Position numbers and translations under genes: made by a program. From Xiphias gladius (lineage: Eukaryota > Chordata > Actinopteri > Istiophoriformes > Xiphiidae), in assembly GCF_016859285.1 (NCBI RefSeq), contig NC_053403.1, positions 20,621,448 through 20,685,447 on the forward strand: DNA of 64,000 nt. Direction: 5' to 3'. Under the pieces are notes generated by a model, which ran no database searches, was not told the DNA's origin, and saw nothing but the letters and a program-made list of their open reading frames with translations. This document shows, one piece after another, positions 29,309-40,900 of this stretch (its first letter is position 1; the number at the start of each line of letters is the position of its first letter).

Positions 29309-30284
29309 CCAGCCCTATAAATGTGAGTGTCTGTCACCGACTGACTGACTGGATGACTGACTGAGTGATGAAGTTACACCATTGGTCAGCCGGCTGGGTG
29401 TTGGGAGTTTCCCCATAGGCCATTGCTCTTTCAAAATGAATTGGTGAAAACAGTTTCTATTACATCATCTGGGGGGCTTTTACAGGCAGCGTTGCCAATT
29501 TAGCACCTTTGTCGCTACACTTTTCAGACCCATTTAGCGGGTTTTAAAAAAAAAAACACCTAGCAACAAATCTATTGACTTTTTGGACAAACCATAGCTA
29601 CTTTCTGTAAAAGAGAGTTGCCAGTATTGCAGACGAGGTCAGGCTTTCTTTCCGCAGGCACAACTCTTTATGCGTCTCATTTAACTGACCACACAGCAGC
29701 TAATATAGACATGAATGAGCTTCTTACTTTCTCTCTAGTGATCATTTTACAAGTAAATATAGCTGAAATCACAGCACAGTCGTTGTCTTTAACTTATCTG
29801 TAAATTGATTTTGTCAGATGCCGCTGCGGTTATAAAATCAGATTTTAGCAGTGCAGAGCAGCAGCTTGGAAATGGCTTGGAATTGACTGCTGGTCAACAT
29901 GTAGTCTTAATGGGCCGCATTTCAGTCACTATTTTATAATTGTCTGACAGAAACTTAAAAACCATGTAAATGAGAACAGCTTTATTGGGAATTTGGCTGT
30001 ATTAAAATACTATATATGTGAGCACAGAGAGTAGGAGAGAAGCAAACCGATAAAAGGGCTGAAACCGGCTGACACAAGGTAGAATGCAAATATGACGCGA
30101 TGACGCCATGATTATGCTAATTGCTGTATTACGTCAACTTATCGGCATTTAGTAACTTTTTGAGCAGGCTTTTCTACGTTCCATTGAAAGTTGTTTACAG
30201 TGGTTCCACAACAGTTTTCATCTACGTCCTCAATTTCGCATATTAGCCATACATGGTTTATATAGTTTTGACTTAGTCTTGTTA
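29309..30284 (+). repeat. Long dispersed repeat, copy 1 (direct-repeat partner at 37752-38575)
   Basis: About 976 bp in a znf395 intron. It shares a long colinear series with copy 2: 'cctataaa.g.ga.tgtc', 'acaccattggtcagcc', 'gagtttccccataggcca', 'ttagcacctttgtcgcta', 'acatagacatgaatgagctt', 'atcacagcacag', 'gttgtctttaactta', 'ggattttagcagtgc', 'agtaggagagaagcaaa' and 'gac.tagtcttgtta'. No coding capacity is seen and the class is not assigned. Confidence 0.85.
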
Positions 30285-31014
30285 GGCCAGTACCAAAAAT
30301 TAAATTTATTTACTTTTCATATGAAAGAGATTGTTAGCCAGTTTAAGGTCCTGCAGATATGCTGAAACATGTGTTGTCTCCTCTTCTTTGCTCCTTGCAG
30401 GCCTGTAGCCCCATCCAGGTATCTGTGGCCCCTAGAAGCATTGGCTGCCAGGGTTGGACGCCCACCCCCTCTGTCTCTGGCCCCAGTAACACCCCAGTGG
30501 GTCCGCTGTCCCGTTGGGTCTGTCATTATGTGTGTGTTTGACTGCCTGCCTGCCTGTCTACCAGTCTCTTTATCTTTCTCTTTCAAGTTGTTTTCTTTTG
30601 TTGTTACCACTGTTATAAATCTGCCTTCTGTGTAACATTTACGTTTACATTATTTGATTTGATTTGATTTCACTTTATTATCAAAAAATGTTTTCTGATA
30701 CCACTGTGGCAGAGTCTAATTCTTACTCTCTTACTCACTGCCACTGACATACCTTAGCAGTGGCAATAGTCTCTGTTTCTTCGTTCAAGATACGGTTTTT
30801 ATTAATTCTGTGGTTGTCTCCTCAGATGGTGAAACCTCGCTGCTGGTCTGTCAGTGTTGGGGAACAGGGGCTCCAACAGAACAGGCTGCAGCCTATGAGT
30901 GCGTCGCCCCCCCCCCCACTCACCGCTCTTTCAGGTGAGACATCACATACCTGGGTTTGTTACTGTTCTGTGTCTGACTTTTAACATTTTTTACCTGCTT
31001 TTAAAATTTTAATA

Positions 31015-31345
31015 AGACCTACAGTCTTCAGTCATGCTAGCAGCTCTGTGAGGCTAAAATTTGGCACAGTGGTGCTTTGAGCTAAATGCTAACATGCTGA
31101 TGTTTAGCAGTTAATGTGTATGTCACATCTTGCTGTATACACTTGTAATAAATACAAAGTACAACTGAGGCTGATGGGAATGTCATTTGTTTTGTAGGTA
31201 TTTGCTCCTAAGTATTGTGAGTATTGAACAAATTGAAATTTTGACCTGATAATGGCACTACATGAAAAGGTAAGGGATCACCAAACGTATTACAATTCAT
31301 TATGTGATCAACAAAAAAATAAATGATAACCCATCCAGTAGTTGT
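31015..31345 (-). repeat. Copy 2 of the 'gcatgttagcatgctaac' interspersed family
   Basis: In reverse orientation it holds 'ctagcagctctgtgaggct', 'gtggtgctttgagctaaatg', 'aacatgctgatgtttagca', 'aactgaggctgatgggaatg' and 'aaattttgacctg'. These match the inverted copy at 57140-57665. Confidence 0.75.
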
Positions 31346-31804
31346 CCCTTTTGTGGCTAATACTGACTAAACACCATAAGTCCTTGAATCCAATAGCTAA
31401 CCATGCAAATATTCGACTGGTACACTCTAAATTTAATTTTCTTGTTGTTACTCTCATTTCTATTATGTTACAGGGCATTTCAAACATAATTTGAGGTTTT
31501 GCTTATTTACTCTCTCTTAATAATGTTTAAAATTTCCATATCTATGTCCCAAATGAATACATTTTTGCTTCAGTTTTCCCAAACAACAACTCGGGAAACC
31601 TCTAATTCAGTTGTTGACGTTAATCCATCATTGTGATTTAGGAGTTAACAGTCATATTTTGCTGATTGCATAATTAGATTTTAATGTACTAATTTGTGAA
31701 TTATTAAAAAGTAAGCATTTTTGTGTTCCTCAATCACAATTCCTGATGATAATTGAATAATCAGACATGCAGGATTAGCCGAAACAGGATTAGAACCAGG
31801 GAGG

Positions 31805-31930
31805 GCAATTTAACCCCTAGGCAAAGGTGCCCTCCTGGGTTGTAATCCTGCTTGGGTCCTTTTTGCATATCATTCCCCAACTCTCCTTTCATTTAATTTT
31901 TTCTGTCACTGTCTTAAAAAGGCATAAGAT
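31805..31930 (+). repeat. tRNA-derived SINE remnant
   Basis: The stretch 'ggttgtaatcctgcttgggtcc' looks like a decayed tRNA B-box (GGTTCGAATCC). It is followed by 'tttttgcatatcattccccaactctcctttc', the typical body of a teleost tRNA-type SINE. It is truncated and diverged. Confidence 0.5.
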
Positions 31931-32571
31931 GGACGAGAAACTATTAAAAAAGGAAAAATATGCATGTTTTCCTCCAACATTATTGTTGTAAACAAACTTT
32001 TAATACCTCCAAAAAACAGGAATAACTTAAATTGAGTTGTCCAATATTAGTATGTGTATCAAAAGACCTGTCAATCAATTTGGGAGTGAAAACAGGTTCC
32101 ATTCCAGGGTTTTAAGTTTGGTTGTGGGGAGATGCTGCTGTTCCTTTGATTTTATAGTTTAGATGTAGATGTTGCATCAAAGCACAGCAGCACACTATCA
32201 GGAAGGTGCCTTATATTTTGAACACCGAGTGTAAATGAATCTTTATAAATAAAGCTTTATTGACTTGGGTCCCCAAATTTTTCTTCAGCTTTCTGTTTTA
32301 ATTCCAGTTTCTATCCAATATCTGTCTCCTCCAGGTTGTATTTTATTGCTCACATTCAATCAACTCTTCATTAGTTATCAGTCCATTTTGCCTCATTCTC
32401 ATTTTTATATTGATACATCACTTTAAGTATATGTGGCAGCACCCTTTCCCTTCCTGCCCTCTGGCATCATTCCTCATCCTCGCGATTTGTGTCTTTCCAT
32501 CTGCAGAAAGGGTCGCGGGGAGGCCAAAAAGTGTTGCAAGGTGTATGGAGTGGAGCGCAAGGATCAGTGGT

Positions 32572-34692
32572 AACTCCACTTTATTAGACTGCTACTTGGC
32601 TGTTTCCATTATTCCAACCCTGTCTTCCAGTGGTTATACAGTGTTTATGATGTACATTATTGTGTGCTTTGAGTTACATACGAGCATGTTATACTTTTTT
32701 TATTGTCACATTCAGCCCATGTATTGGGCAGATTATTTTTTGGAATTTTCGTGTTTTTTGGCACTTTGTTGGAATATGACTTCACAAGAATAAGCTACAT
32801 TTGGTTTGACTCAACCAAGTTCCTTCCATGAAATCGATTTCCTTCCTGCCCATGTTTTTTGCATACAACCAGATTTATATGGTTTTACCTAGGAAGTTAT
32901 GGAGTCATAATAATGGGACTAGCATTAGGGGAATCAGTTTGTAATAGTAATAAAAAAGGAAATATACTGTCAAACGCATTAAAAAAAACAAGAATTTGAG
33001 ATGCTTTTTGTTATTTTTTCTTCTGAATGACAGTCCACAAAAGAAATAACAAACTATTTTATCGTAGTTTTCTCTATACACCTTTTGTATGAAGACTCAG
33101 AACAATGTTATAATGTTAGAATTGTGGTCTGAAATGTACACTGTATTCACACTTTTTTGTGTTGACTTTGACAGAGAATCGCACAAGCAAACACACATGT
33201 ACATGCACAATCACACACTCTCTGCAATCACCCACACACTCATATACATAATTACATTATATCTCTTAATCAAACACTAATAAACACTATTAAGATGCAG
33301 AAGAATGGAGGTGATCTACTTCTGGCGGAAAATATCTTGATGGCAGACCAAATTACCATATTTTTTTCACCCAAGCCGAAACATCCTTTTCTGTATAATA
33401 ATGACCATAGTTGACATGCACAGTTCATCCCATTTCTCTGTTTCATAAATAGTACATTAAGATTGTGATTTTCAGGGCTGGTGTCATTCAGACCTCCTTT
33501 CCCCTCCTATGGTGCAATGCACACCCAATAACCCTGGAACTTTCCAGATTCATGGACTTAAGTACAAAGCAACATGAACAGCTTCCTGCCCGTATATTCA
33601 GTTTCAGGCGGGAATACATTACATTACCAAAGATAAAAACGCTTTAATTTCTGTTTCACTTATAATTTGGGTGTACTTAAATCCGTTACAATTCTTAGTG
33701 CTTTTGTTCTTTTAGTTATCAATAGTGAAATTAATTGTAAGAATTTATATTTATTTATATATTTATATTTTTGAGTTTGAGTGTTGCAGTTTTTTTTAAG
33801 GTGAGGGTCCAAAGAAAATATTTATAACACTGGGGAGGGCATTGCTTTTTTAAAAAGTGAAACAAAAGGTTCAGCCCCCCCCCCACATAATTTTTGTACA
33901 GTTCCTTAGATGGTTGGCATATATGATGAATTATGAGGTGTCATACAGAAAACACTTAAGCTGTTTTTAGGATTTTTTCTGATCTTTTTGTTTGACTGTG
34001 ATGGACAGGTAAGTATCAGCCATAACTTAAGTATATGCTAATTTCTAATTTCACACTAATTGCAGAAAAAGGGTGTCAATCCTAAAAATTACATTAAATA
34101 TCACTGAGCACATGGCAAAACTGATCCCAAGTCATAATCCAAGGGCAACATGTTTGTTCCTGAAACACTAGAGGACAATATTGTTCAATTGTTCTCAAGT
34201 GAGAGGTGCCCAAGGAAGCCTGCCAGCCAGCTGCATTTTTTCTGTCAATACTAAGAGTGAAGCAATGGTAACAATGCTTTTTGAGGAGATGCAGAGTTTT
34301 GGTGGGTTGGAAAGTTGAACTGATCATATTTACATCCGATTGAATCATCTTAAAAAGACAGCGCTCGTTCACTTCCTATTTGCTTCTACTATTTGTGTCT
34401 GCTCTGACATGTGGGAAGCTTAACAGTTTTGGACCTGTCGAACATGATTTATTTCAAAATGCCATTTTATAAGGGGAAGCCTGTATATTGAAACATAAGT
34501 CCATTTCATGAGAGCTGGACATCAGTTATAACTCTTATAAGACAAACTATAAGGTGCAAAAAACTGCTGAAGCCTTAATTAAAGCCCCTTCTATACATGC
34601 GTAAAAGTGCACTCAACATGATTTTATTATGTCACAACCTCAGGTCTGAAAAACCTTACAGTGAACCAGTTTTCCAATCTCATTTGGCTCCT
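32572..34692. other. Interval between the convergent znf395 relic and pnoc
   Basis: The missing last zinc finger exon (a CTACRWKKACQRF-type stretch behind an AG acceptor) was looked for here by eye and not found. The interval is AT-rich with short homopolymers, including a C run near 33875. No gene or clear repeat family is recognised. Confidence 0.5.
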
Positions 34693-34698
34693 TTTATT
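34693..34698 (-). terminator. Candidate poly(A) signal of pnoc
   Basis: TTTATT on the plus strand reads AATAAA on the minus strand, about 250 nt past the pnoc stop codon. A second one is at 34622-34627. Confidence 0.5.
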
Positions 34699-34947
34699 AT
34701 ACCAGTGCACAAAAATATTTTCAATTGTACTTTTCTAATTCACAAATTGGCATGTAAATTTGCTTAATAAGAAGGACATCATGGTCAAAACATTCCTTGT
34801 TACTTAGAGACACAAAGAGAGGTGCAGCGAGATGGCAGTCTGTTCTTCTGATGACGATGACATTACAGTTCAAACTGGAGCTGTTGAAAACATGATTGAT
34901 TGGTTGAGGTAACTGAGGCCGGATTCTTTGAGAGCAAAAGAAATATA

Positions 34948-37900
34948 CTACAGTTTGTTTTGCCTCCAAACCCGAGTTATGGGGATGTTGTTGAACCTGC
35001 CACTGTGGCTGCTCCTCATGCTCAGGTACTGCCTGAGGAGCTGGTTCACCCGTTTCTGACTGTTCCATTTGCGGGCAGATTTCCGGACACCTATGAACCC
35101 ACCATAGCGCTTTTCTAGGGGCCTCATGGGTGAGCCAATGAGCTTTCTGTACCCATGGCGTCCTCTCTGAAAGCCACCAAAGCGTTTGGATAACTTGATA
35201 GACTCTGAGCTGTCACCCTTATCCCCCTCTAGCGGGCTGTCACAAGCCACATTTCTCTCCTCACTCGGTGTCATCTCTTCATCCACCCGATCGAGATCCA
35301 AACCCTGCAGGCCCTCCCCCTCATCAGAGGATTCCAGCAGTGATGAGTCATACTGGACACTGGGCTGCTCAACTGATGTCTCATCCTGATCCCCCACCTG
35401 CAAACGCTCTGCGGTTGCAGACTGCAGCAATTCACTATCAGAGTTTAGGTCAAGAGAGGTCAGCTCCAGCTCTTTTCCTGTTCTCTTGAACAGAGCACCT
35501 CCCTCAGGAAACATAGGATTGTTTGACATTTTGATAGAACGTTTACACAACTCCCATGTGAGCAAGGAGGAGACATGACCCTCACACTCCAACAAGCACA
35601 CCTGCAGACGGAAATGAAAGAGTGATGTGTTAACGTAGTGCATACGAGGATTAAATTTGCAACTTTATTAATCCAAACAATAATCCGAAATTCAAAATTC
35701 TGGTCAAAGTCCCTTAATTTGTGTTTACTGACACAGTTTCTAGCCATGGTATATGTAGAAAGTTTTAAATGGCAACCAGGTCTAAGAACTGAGAGGCAGT
35801 TTAAGACTTTATCCATAGGTTTACCTGCTTTTTAGTTAGGACGCTGATCCTCTTGGAGTTTAATCTGAAAAGTATTGGGTCCAATATCTCATTATAGCCA
35901 CAAAACAGAAGACACTGACGCATAATTTAAAGAGTTAAATCCCCGGAGTTAACAAAATTAAGGTCTAAGGAAGCACATAGTGACCATGGTGGCAGTGACA
36001 ATGGCAAGTACTCCAAATGAGTAATGCTTGCAATGCCTGACTTGCCAATAATACATCATTTTTGATTCCTTTAAAAGCACAAGTCCATGACATAATCCCC
36101 AAAAGATTCACAATACAGGAGACTGGACACAGTGTCTCAGACAGAAAGCACACAGCAAAAAGCAGACACCCAACAGTGACATTTTAGGGGAATGTACATT
36201 TTTAATTAAAAAAATAATAAATTAACACATTAATACACATACATTAGTATATCTAAATTGTCAATTGTCCAAATACTTTTGAACCTCTGAAAATGAGGGA
36301 TTATGTATAAAAATTTCTGTAATTCCTAAACAGTTAATGTGATATTTTTCTTAAACCACTTGATTTAAAGCTAAAAGTCTACACTTCAATCACAGGTTAT
36401 CTTAATGGCTTTGTTTCAAATCCATTGTGATAGTGTACAGAGGCAAAATTACAAAAATTGTATCACTGTCCAAATACTAATGGACCTAACTGTATATCTA
36501 ATAAAAGATGTTTGCACTTAGAACTTGAATGCCAGTTTAATACTAATCATTAATGTATTGTCCATGGTCAGCATATCATTTAGGGAATGCAATCACCCTT
36601 CCTTTTTAAACCAACAAGAGTTACTACTTGCCCAACCAGACCCAGGCTGAAAAAGCAGTCCCTTGACCTGGATGGCATGTGTGTCATTGGAGTTAATAAG
36701 ACTTGTTCCTGCTGTTTTCAGCGTATATGGAAAGTTATGTTCCAATATGAGATGTCCATCATTTGATAATGCGATATCTACTTCTGCAAAATGATTGACA
36801 GCACAAAATAGGAAGAAATTACGAATCAGTTTAAAGGACAGCAGGTCATTTTGCTGACAAAATGATAACATTTTTTTGTGATTGGCTCTTCAACTTTGGG
36901 TAATGGTGTTTTTGCTCTTAAAATGATGTACAATGTTTTGGAATTGAACTTTTTATATAGAATTAACTGACTTGCTGGGCAATTTTTATTACCTTCCTGT
37001 CTTATTATCATTACATTTTGGCTTGATGGCTCACAACTTTACCAGTATTGGGGTAAAGACATATTAAAACATTTGAACTGCATTTTTAATAATAATAATA
37101 GAGCTGCTTTTTCTTAGCAGTGACAGCAACATTTTTCATAGCCTTGGTCAAGGAGCCTTTTTCATAGCCTTGGTCAGGCTACCTGAAAATAATTTAGCCC
37201 TAACATTTAACCTGCTGATTTACTAAAAATAAGATCCAATTTATCATTTATACCCATAAATGTAGAAACACAGTACATTAGTTTTTCCTCCGACAGAGTA
37301 AATATACTGTATCTGAAAATAGGCTAAACCTGCCACGCTAAAAAGATTGATGCATCTAAATCTCCCCTTTCTCCCTTTTGTTAAATTCCAGAGCCCTCAG
37401 AGTTAAATTTCAGTCGAGGTAAGAAGCAAATCCCATTTACTCAACCAATCTTGCTCAAAGATTGCATTGTTATCGGAAATCTTCTCACATCATAGGAATG
37501 AGAGAAGAAGACGTTTCGCTGTGAATCTATCAATTGAAATTAATTATCCATCGTAAATGAAATGAGCACATTAGGGGATTCTCCACATCAGATCAATGGA
37601 GCAATCTAAACGAGTTTATGAGTGAGAGGAGATGTGTGTGTATGTGTGTGTATGTATACTTGTGAGGAACAGAGGAAAAAAAAAAGATAAAAAATCCTTT
37701 AGAGTGACTTTGTTTCAGAGGCTTTATTTTTGAGTGGACCGCAACAGCGGGGCCAGTCCTATAAACGCGAATGTCCGTGACTAAATGAATGACTGAGTGA
37801 GTGAGGGAGTGCGTGATAAAGTTACACGATTGGTCAGCCAAATGCCGCGTGACTGAGTGCTAACATTACACCATTGGTCAGCCAGCCAAATGTTGGAGTT

Positions 37901-40900
37901 TCCCCATAGGCCACTTATCTTTCAAAATTAATTGGTGCAAACAGTTTCCAATGTGTAATCAGGGGGTTGTTTTGAGGCAGTGTTGCCATCTTAGCACCTT
38001 TGTCGCTAGATTTACTGAGTTTTCACACCCCTTTAGCGAGTGTTCATCACAAAAGCACCTAGCGACAAATCTAGCAACTTTTTTTTACAAACTTTTAACA
38101 ACTTTCCGTGGAAGACATTCACTAATATTGCCCTACGATCATGATGTCAGGCATTCACTCCGCTGGCGCACCTCTCTATGCTTTTTTTTCAATTGACTGC
38201 CCAGCAGCTAACATAGACATGAATGAGCTTCTAACTTTCTCTGAGTTATCATTATACAGGTAAATATAACCGATATCACAGCACAGCTGTTGTCTTTAAC
38301 TTATGTGTATGGTGATTTTGTCATACAACGTCACAGTTCTAAAATTAGGATTTTAGCAGTGCTGAGCAGCAGCTTTAAAATGGCTTGGAGGTGACTGCTG
38401 CTTAACAAGTAGTCGTTATCACTATTTCATTCTTGTTCTGTTGTCTGACAAACAGAAAAACATGTAAATGACAACAGCTTTAAATATACTGTATATGTGA
38501 GCACAGACAGTAGGAGAGAAGCAAATGGATAAAGGGCACTCCAGCCATATACTAGGTTTTGACCTAGTCTTGTTATAGAGGAAGTAGGTCAGGGTTGGCC
38601 CTTAAATACAATGTTAAGGTTTGAATTGAGGTTAGCTCTTTGTTAAGTTAAGATGAAGAAAAGTTTAGTACAGGCGTATATCTAGGGAGTTGACAGATCA
38701 GGGGAGGTAAGGGCCACCATTGAAAAACAACTTGTTACTATTAACCATACCTTAACCAGTTTAATAGATTAATATGTAGCAAGAGGACCAAAACAAGCAA
38801 AGAGTATTTTTTTTTAGTTTAGTTTACTTTATTTGACAACATAACAATAGCATCGGAGCTGCAACATACAATTATGTACAAGCACCAGATGCACTATATT
38901 CAGTGTTTGTAGCAAAACGCAAATTTACAACACCTACACCTCCACAAGAGGCTTTTCAAAAGTTAAAAAAAAAATATAGTAATAATAAATAAAAACTGGT
39001 ACAAATATGATACAGGTATAAAAATACAATATAAATACTGGTGTGTCTATACAGTATTAGGTGTGAGAGCAATTTTATTTCTCTTTAAGCCATAACACCT
39101 CAATTAAAAACATTAAAATTGTGTTCATTTTGAACTTGGTGGGTAAACAGTTCAAAAGTTTTGCTCCTTTAACAGAGAAGGATGATTGTCCAAATGAGTT
39201 TTTGAGGTTTTGCCGTTTATTGAGGCCCATGTGCTGATTCTACTGGATAGCTGGTATCTTGAAACAAGTTCATTGAGGAGGGAGGGAGCATGACCATGTA
39301 GCCATTTAAGATTAAGCTTAAGTTGGAAGAGTTCAGGAAGCTTTTGAGGTGAACAGATTATGTATCTCCAAGATGTGACAATGGCGCTACCTCATTGGTT
39401 TCTTGCCCGTGATTTTTATTGTCTGGTTATATAGTAATGTGATGGGTTTTATAGCTGATTGTGATGTCCGATCAAAGTGACTGATTGCAGCCCACAAGTG
39501 AAGATAAAACAATAGGAAACACGAAGAAGACTTAATGTGTCAGGTACCAGCTAAACCCTCACTGTTTGCCAACCCTAAGCCTAAGGGCCGGGGATTGCTC
39601 GAAAAGAACAAGTAATACGACATGGTGTATAACCGCATATGAAGGCAAAGTGTTTTTAAGAGCAGTTTTGAATGTCCACACTCGAAGGCACAGTGAAAAG
39701 CTGGCTGTCATAGAGAGGGGGCAACATGGAAGGTATTCATAGTTTTGCACTCACACAAGTTATACACACAAAAAGAAGCTCAAACTCTCTTTCTCACTTA
39801 CAGACTCCTCTCACAACAGATCTGAAAAAGATAATATGCAGGAACTTTTCAGAATTGTGTAAAGCCAGAGCACAGATAATTTGCGCAAATGTAAACAAAA
39901 GCTGACATTTATCTTTAAAAATAGCATTATGTAATGAATGTAGTCAGGGGAAGTTAGATGCTCTATGTGTGTGTGTATCTGTGTAGGTATGGATGCATGC
40001 ATGAGTGTGTAGTCCTGCATGAATAAATCAATGGGTTCTGACATTATAACAAACACCGGCGGCTGCACACACACTCTTTCAGTGTGAAGTGAAAACAATG
40101 GAATTGCTTAGTGGAATCCATCTGTGGCTCAATGAGGAGCTGATAAAATGTGTCAGTCAGCAATGTAAGCTTAGGCTGATGATACTGAGCAGAAGTCAGT
40201 TACATAGTTCCATTACAACTTCCAAGAAGGTCCCAGCTGTTTTTCTCTGCATCATTATCAGCTAAATTAGCCATCCTACAGCTATTCATGGATGCCCAGA
40301 GACTATTCTTACCTACTGATGTGCTTCAGACTGTTTGGAATTGAGATTGTGTGCTGTGTTGAAGTTTTAGTTTGAATTCGGAGAGCATTGGCATTCTCTC
40401 AGTGCAGAGGCTGGTATTGCATGTTGGTCACAAAGCATTCACAAGTGCTGTAGATACTTACACATGCAAATAATCCTCCTCCAGTATGAGACAGAAACAA
40501 CAATGCGCTGTACTAATGTGTTTTTTTGTTTCTTTGTTTCTTTGTTTGTGAAGGGGTCACCACTGATTAGACCAAGCTTGGTAAAATTTTTCCCACCCTG
40601 TTATACCCACTATATAACAGGTGTAACTTACTAGAGGGTTCATATGTTCATTTATGTGGTCTTGTATCATTTTATTTTACATTTTCAAGCAATTATTGGT
40701 TGCAAGCACACATTACAAGGTTTTTATGGGTATGGTTATAGTAATTTTGATTTATAAATCATCATCATCTATTAAATGCGATGCTTTTTAGCCAAGGTAG
40801 CTGTATGGCTCTAGGTCACTTTGATCAACTGAAAATAACTCAGCATTTTTTGTTTGCTTACTAATTTTGGCATTCTCCTGATTTATCCTCTATGCCATTA

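Larger units (their letters stand above)
22208..32569 (+). pseudogene. znf395: ZNF395-type zinc finger transcription factor gene, probably inactivated
   Basis: ZNF395/SLC2A4RG/ZNF704 are nuclear DNA-binding proteins. Recognisable exons: 22208-22460; a diverged CR1-like stretch near 22740-22870; 23096-23173; about 23257-23351 (VEMDEIMAAMVLTSLSCSP); 25568-25764 (ELSDSGSSGYW); 26009-26109 (the C2H2 finger YKCLWPSCGKV...GIKRH...LHLG, both Cys and both His kept); 27144-27438 (SDQSKREEDFYY, SAPSSFWQIHSEY); from 30401; 30826-30934; and 32507-32569 (GEAKKCCKVYGVERKDQW). Defects: the finger exon donor reads gg|ttgag instead of gg|gtgag, so reading on gives TGA at 26111-26113. The 11-C run at 30907-30917 leaves the frame one base short. 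The first translated exon has no ORF reaching its donor and holds a 16-bp tandem duplication. KKCR is KKCC, and the final CTACRWKK exon is not found before pnoc. Convergence with pnoc matches human ZNF395-PNOC. Assembly errors could explain some of the defects. Confidence 0.7.

Noticed and set aside
28912..29337. 141-codon minus-strand ORF rich in Leu, Phe and Ser
   Set aside because: It lies within a dispersed repeat and shows no protein family feature.
34196..34245. 'aaggaagcctgccagccagct' as a possible remnant of the missing zinc finger last exon (KKACQR)
   Set aside because: Only a few codons resemble it. There is no acceptor and no CTACRW sequence before it, so chance is more likely.
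34721..35068. Alternative-frame ORF overlapping the pnoc C-terminus
   Set aside because: It runs out of frame with the peptide-coding sequence and into the 3' UTR; no family feature is seen.
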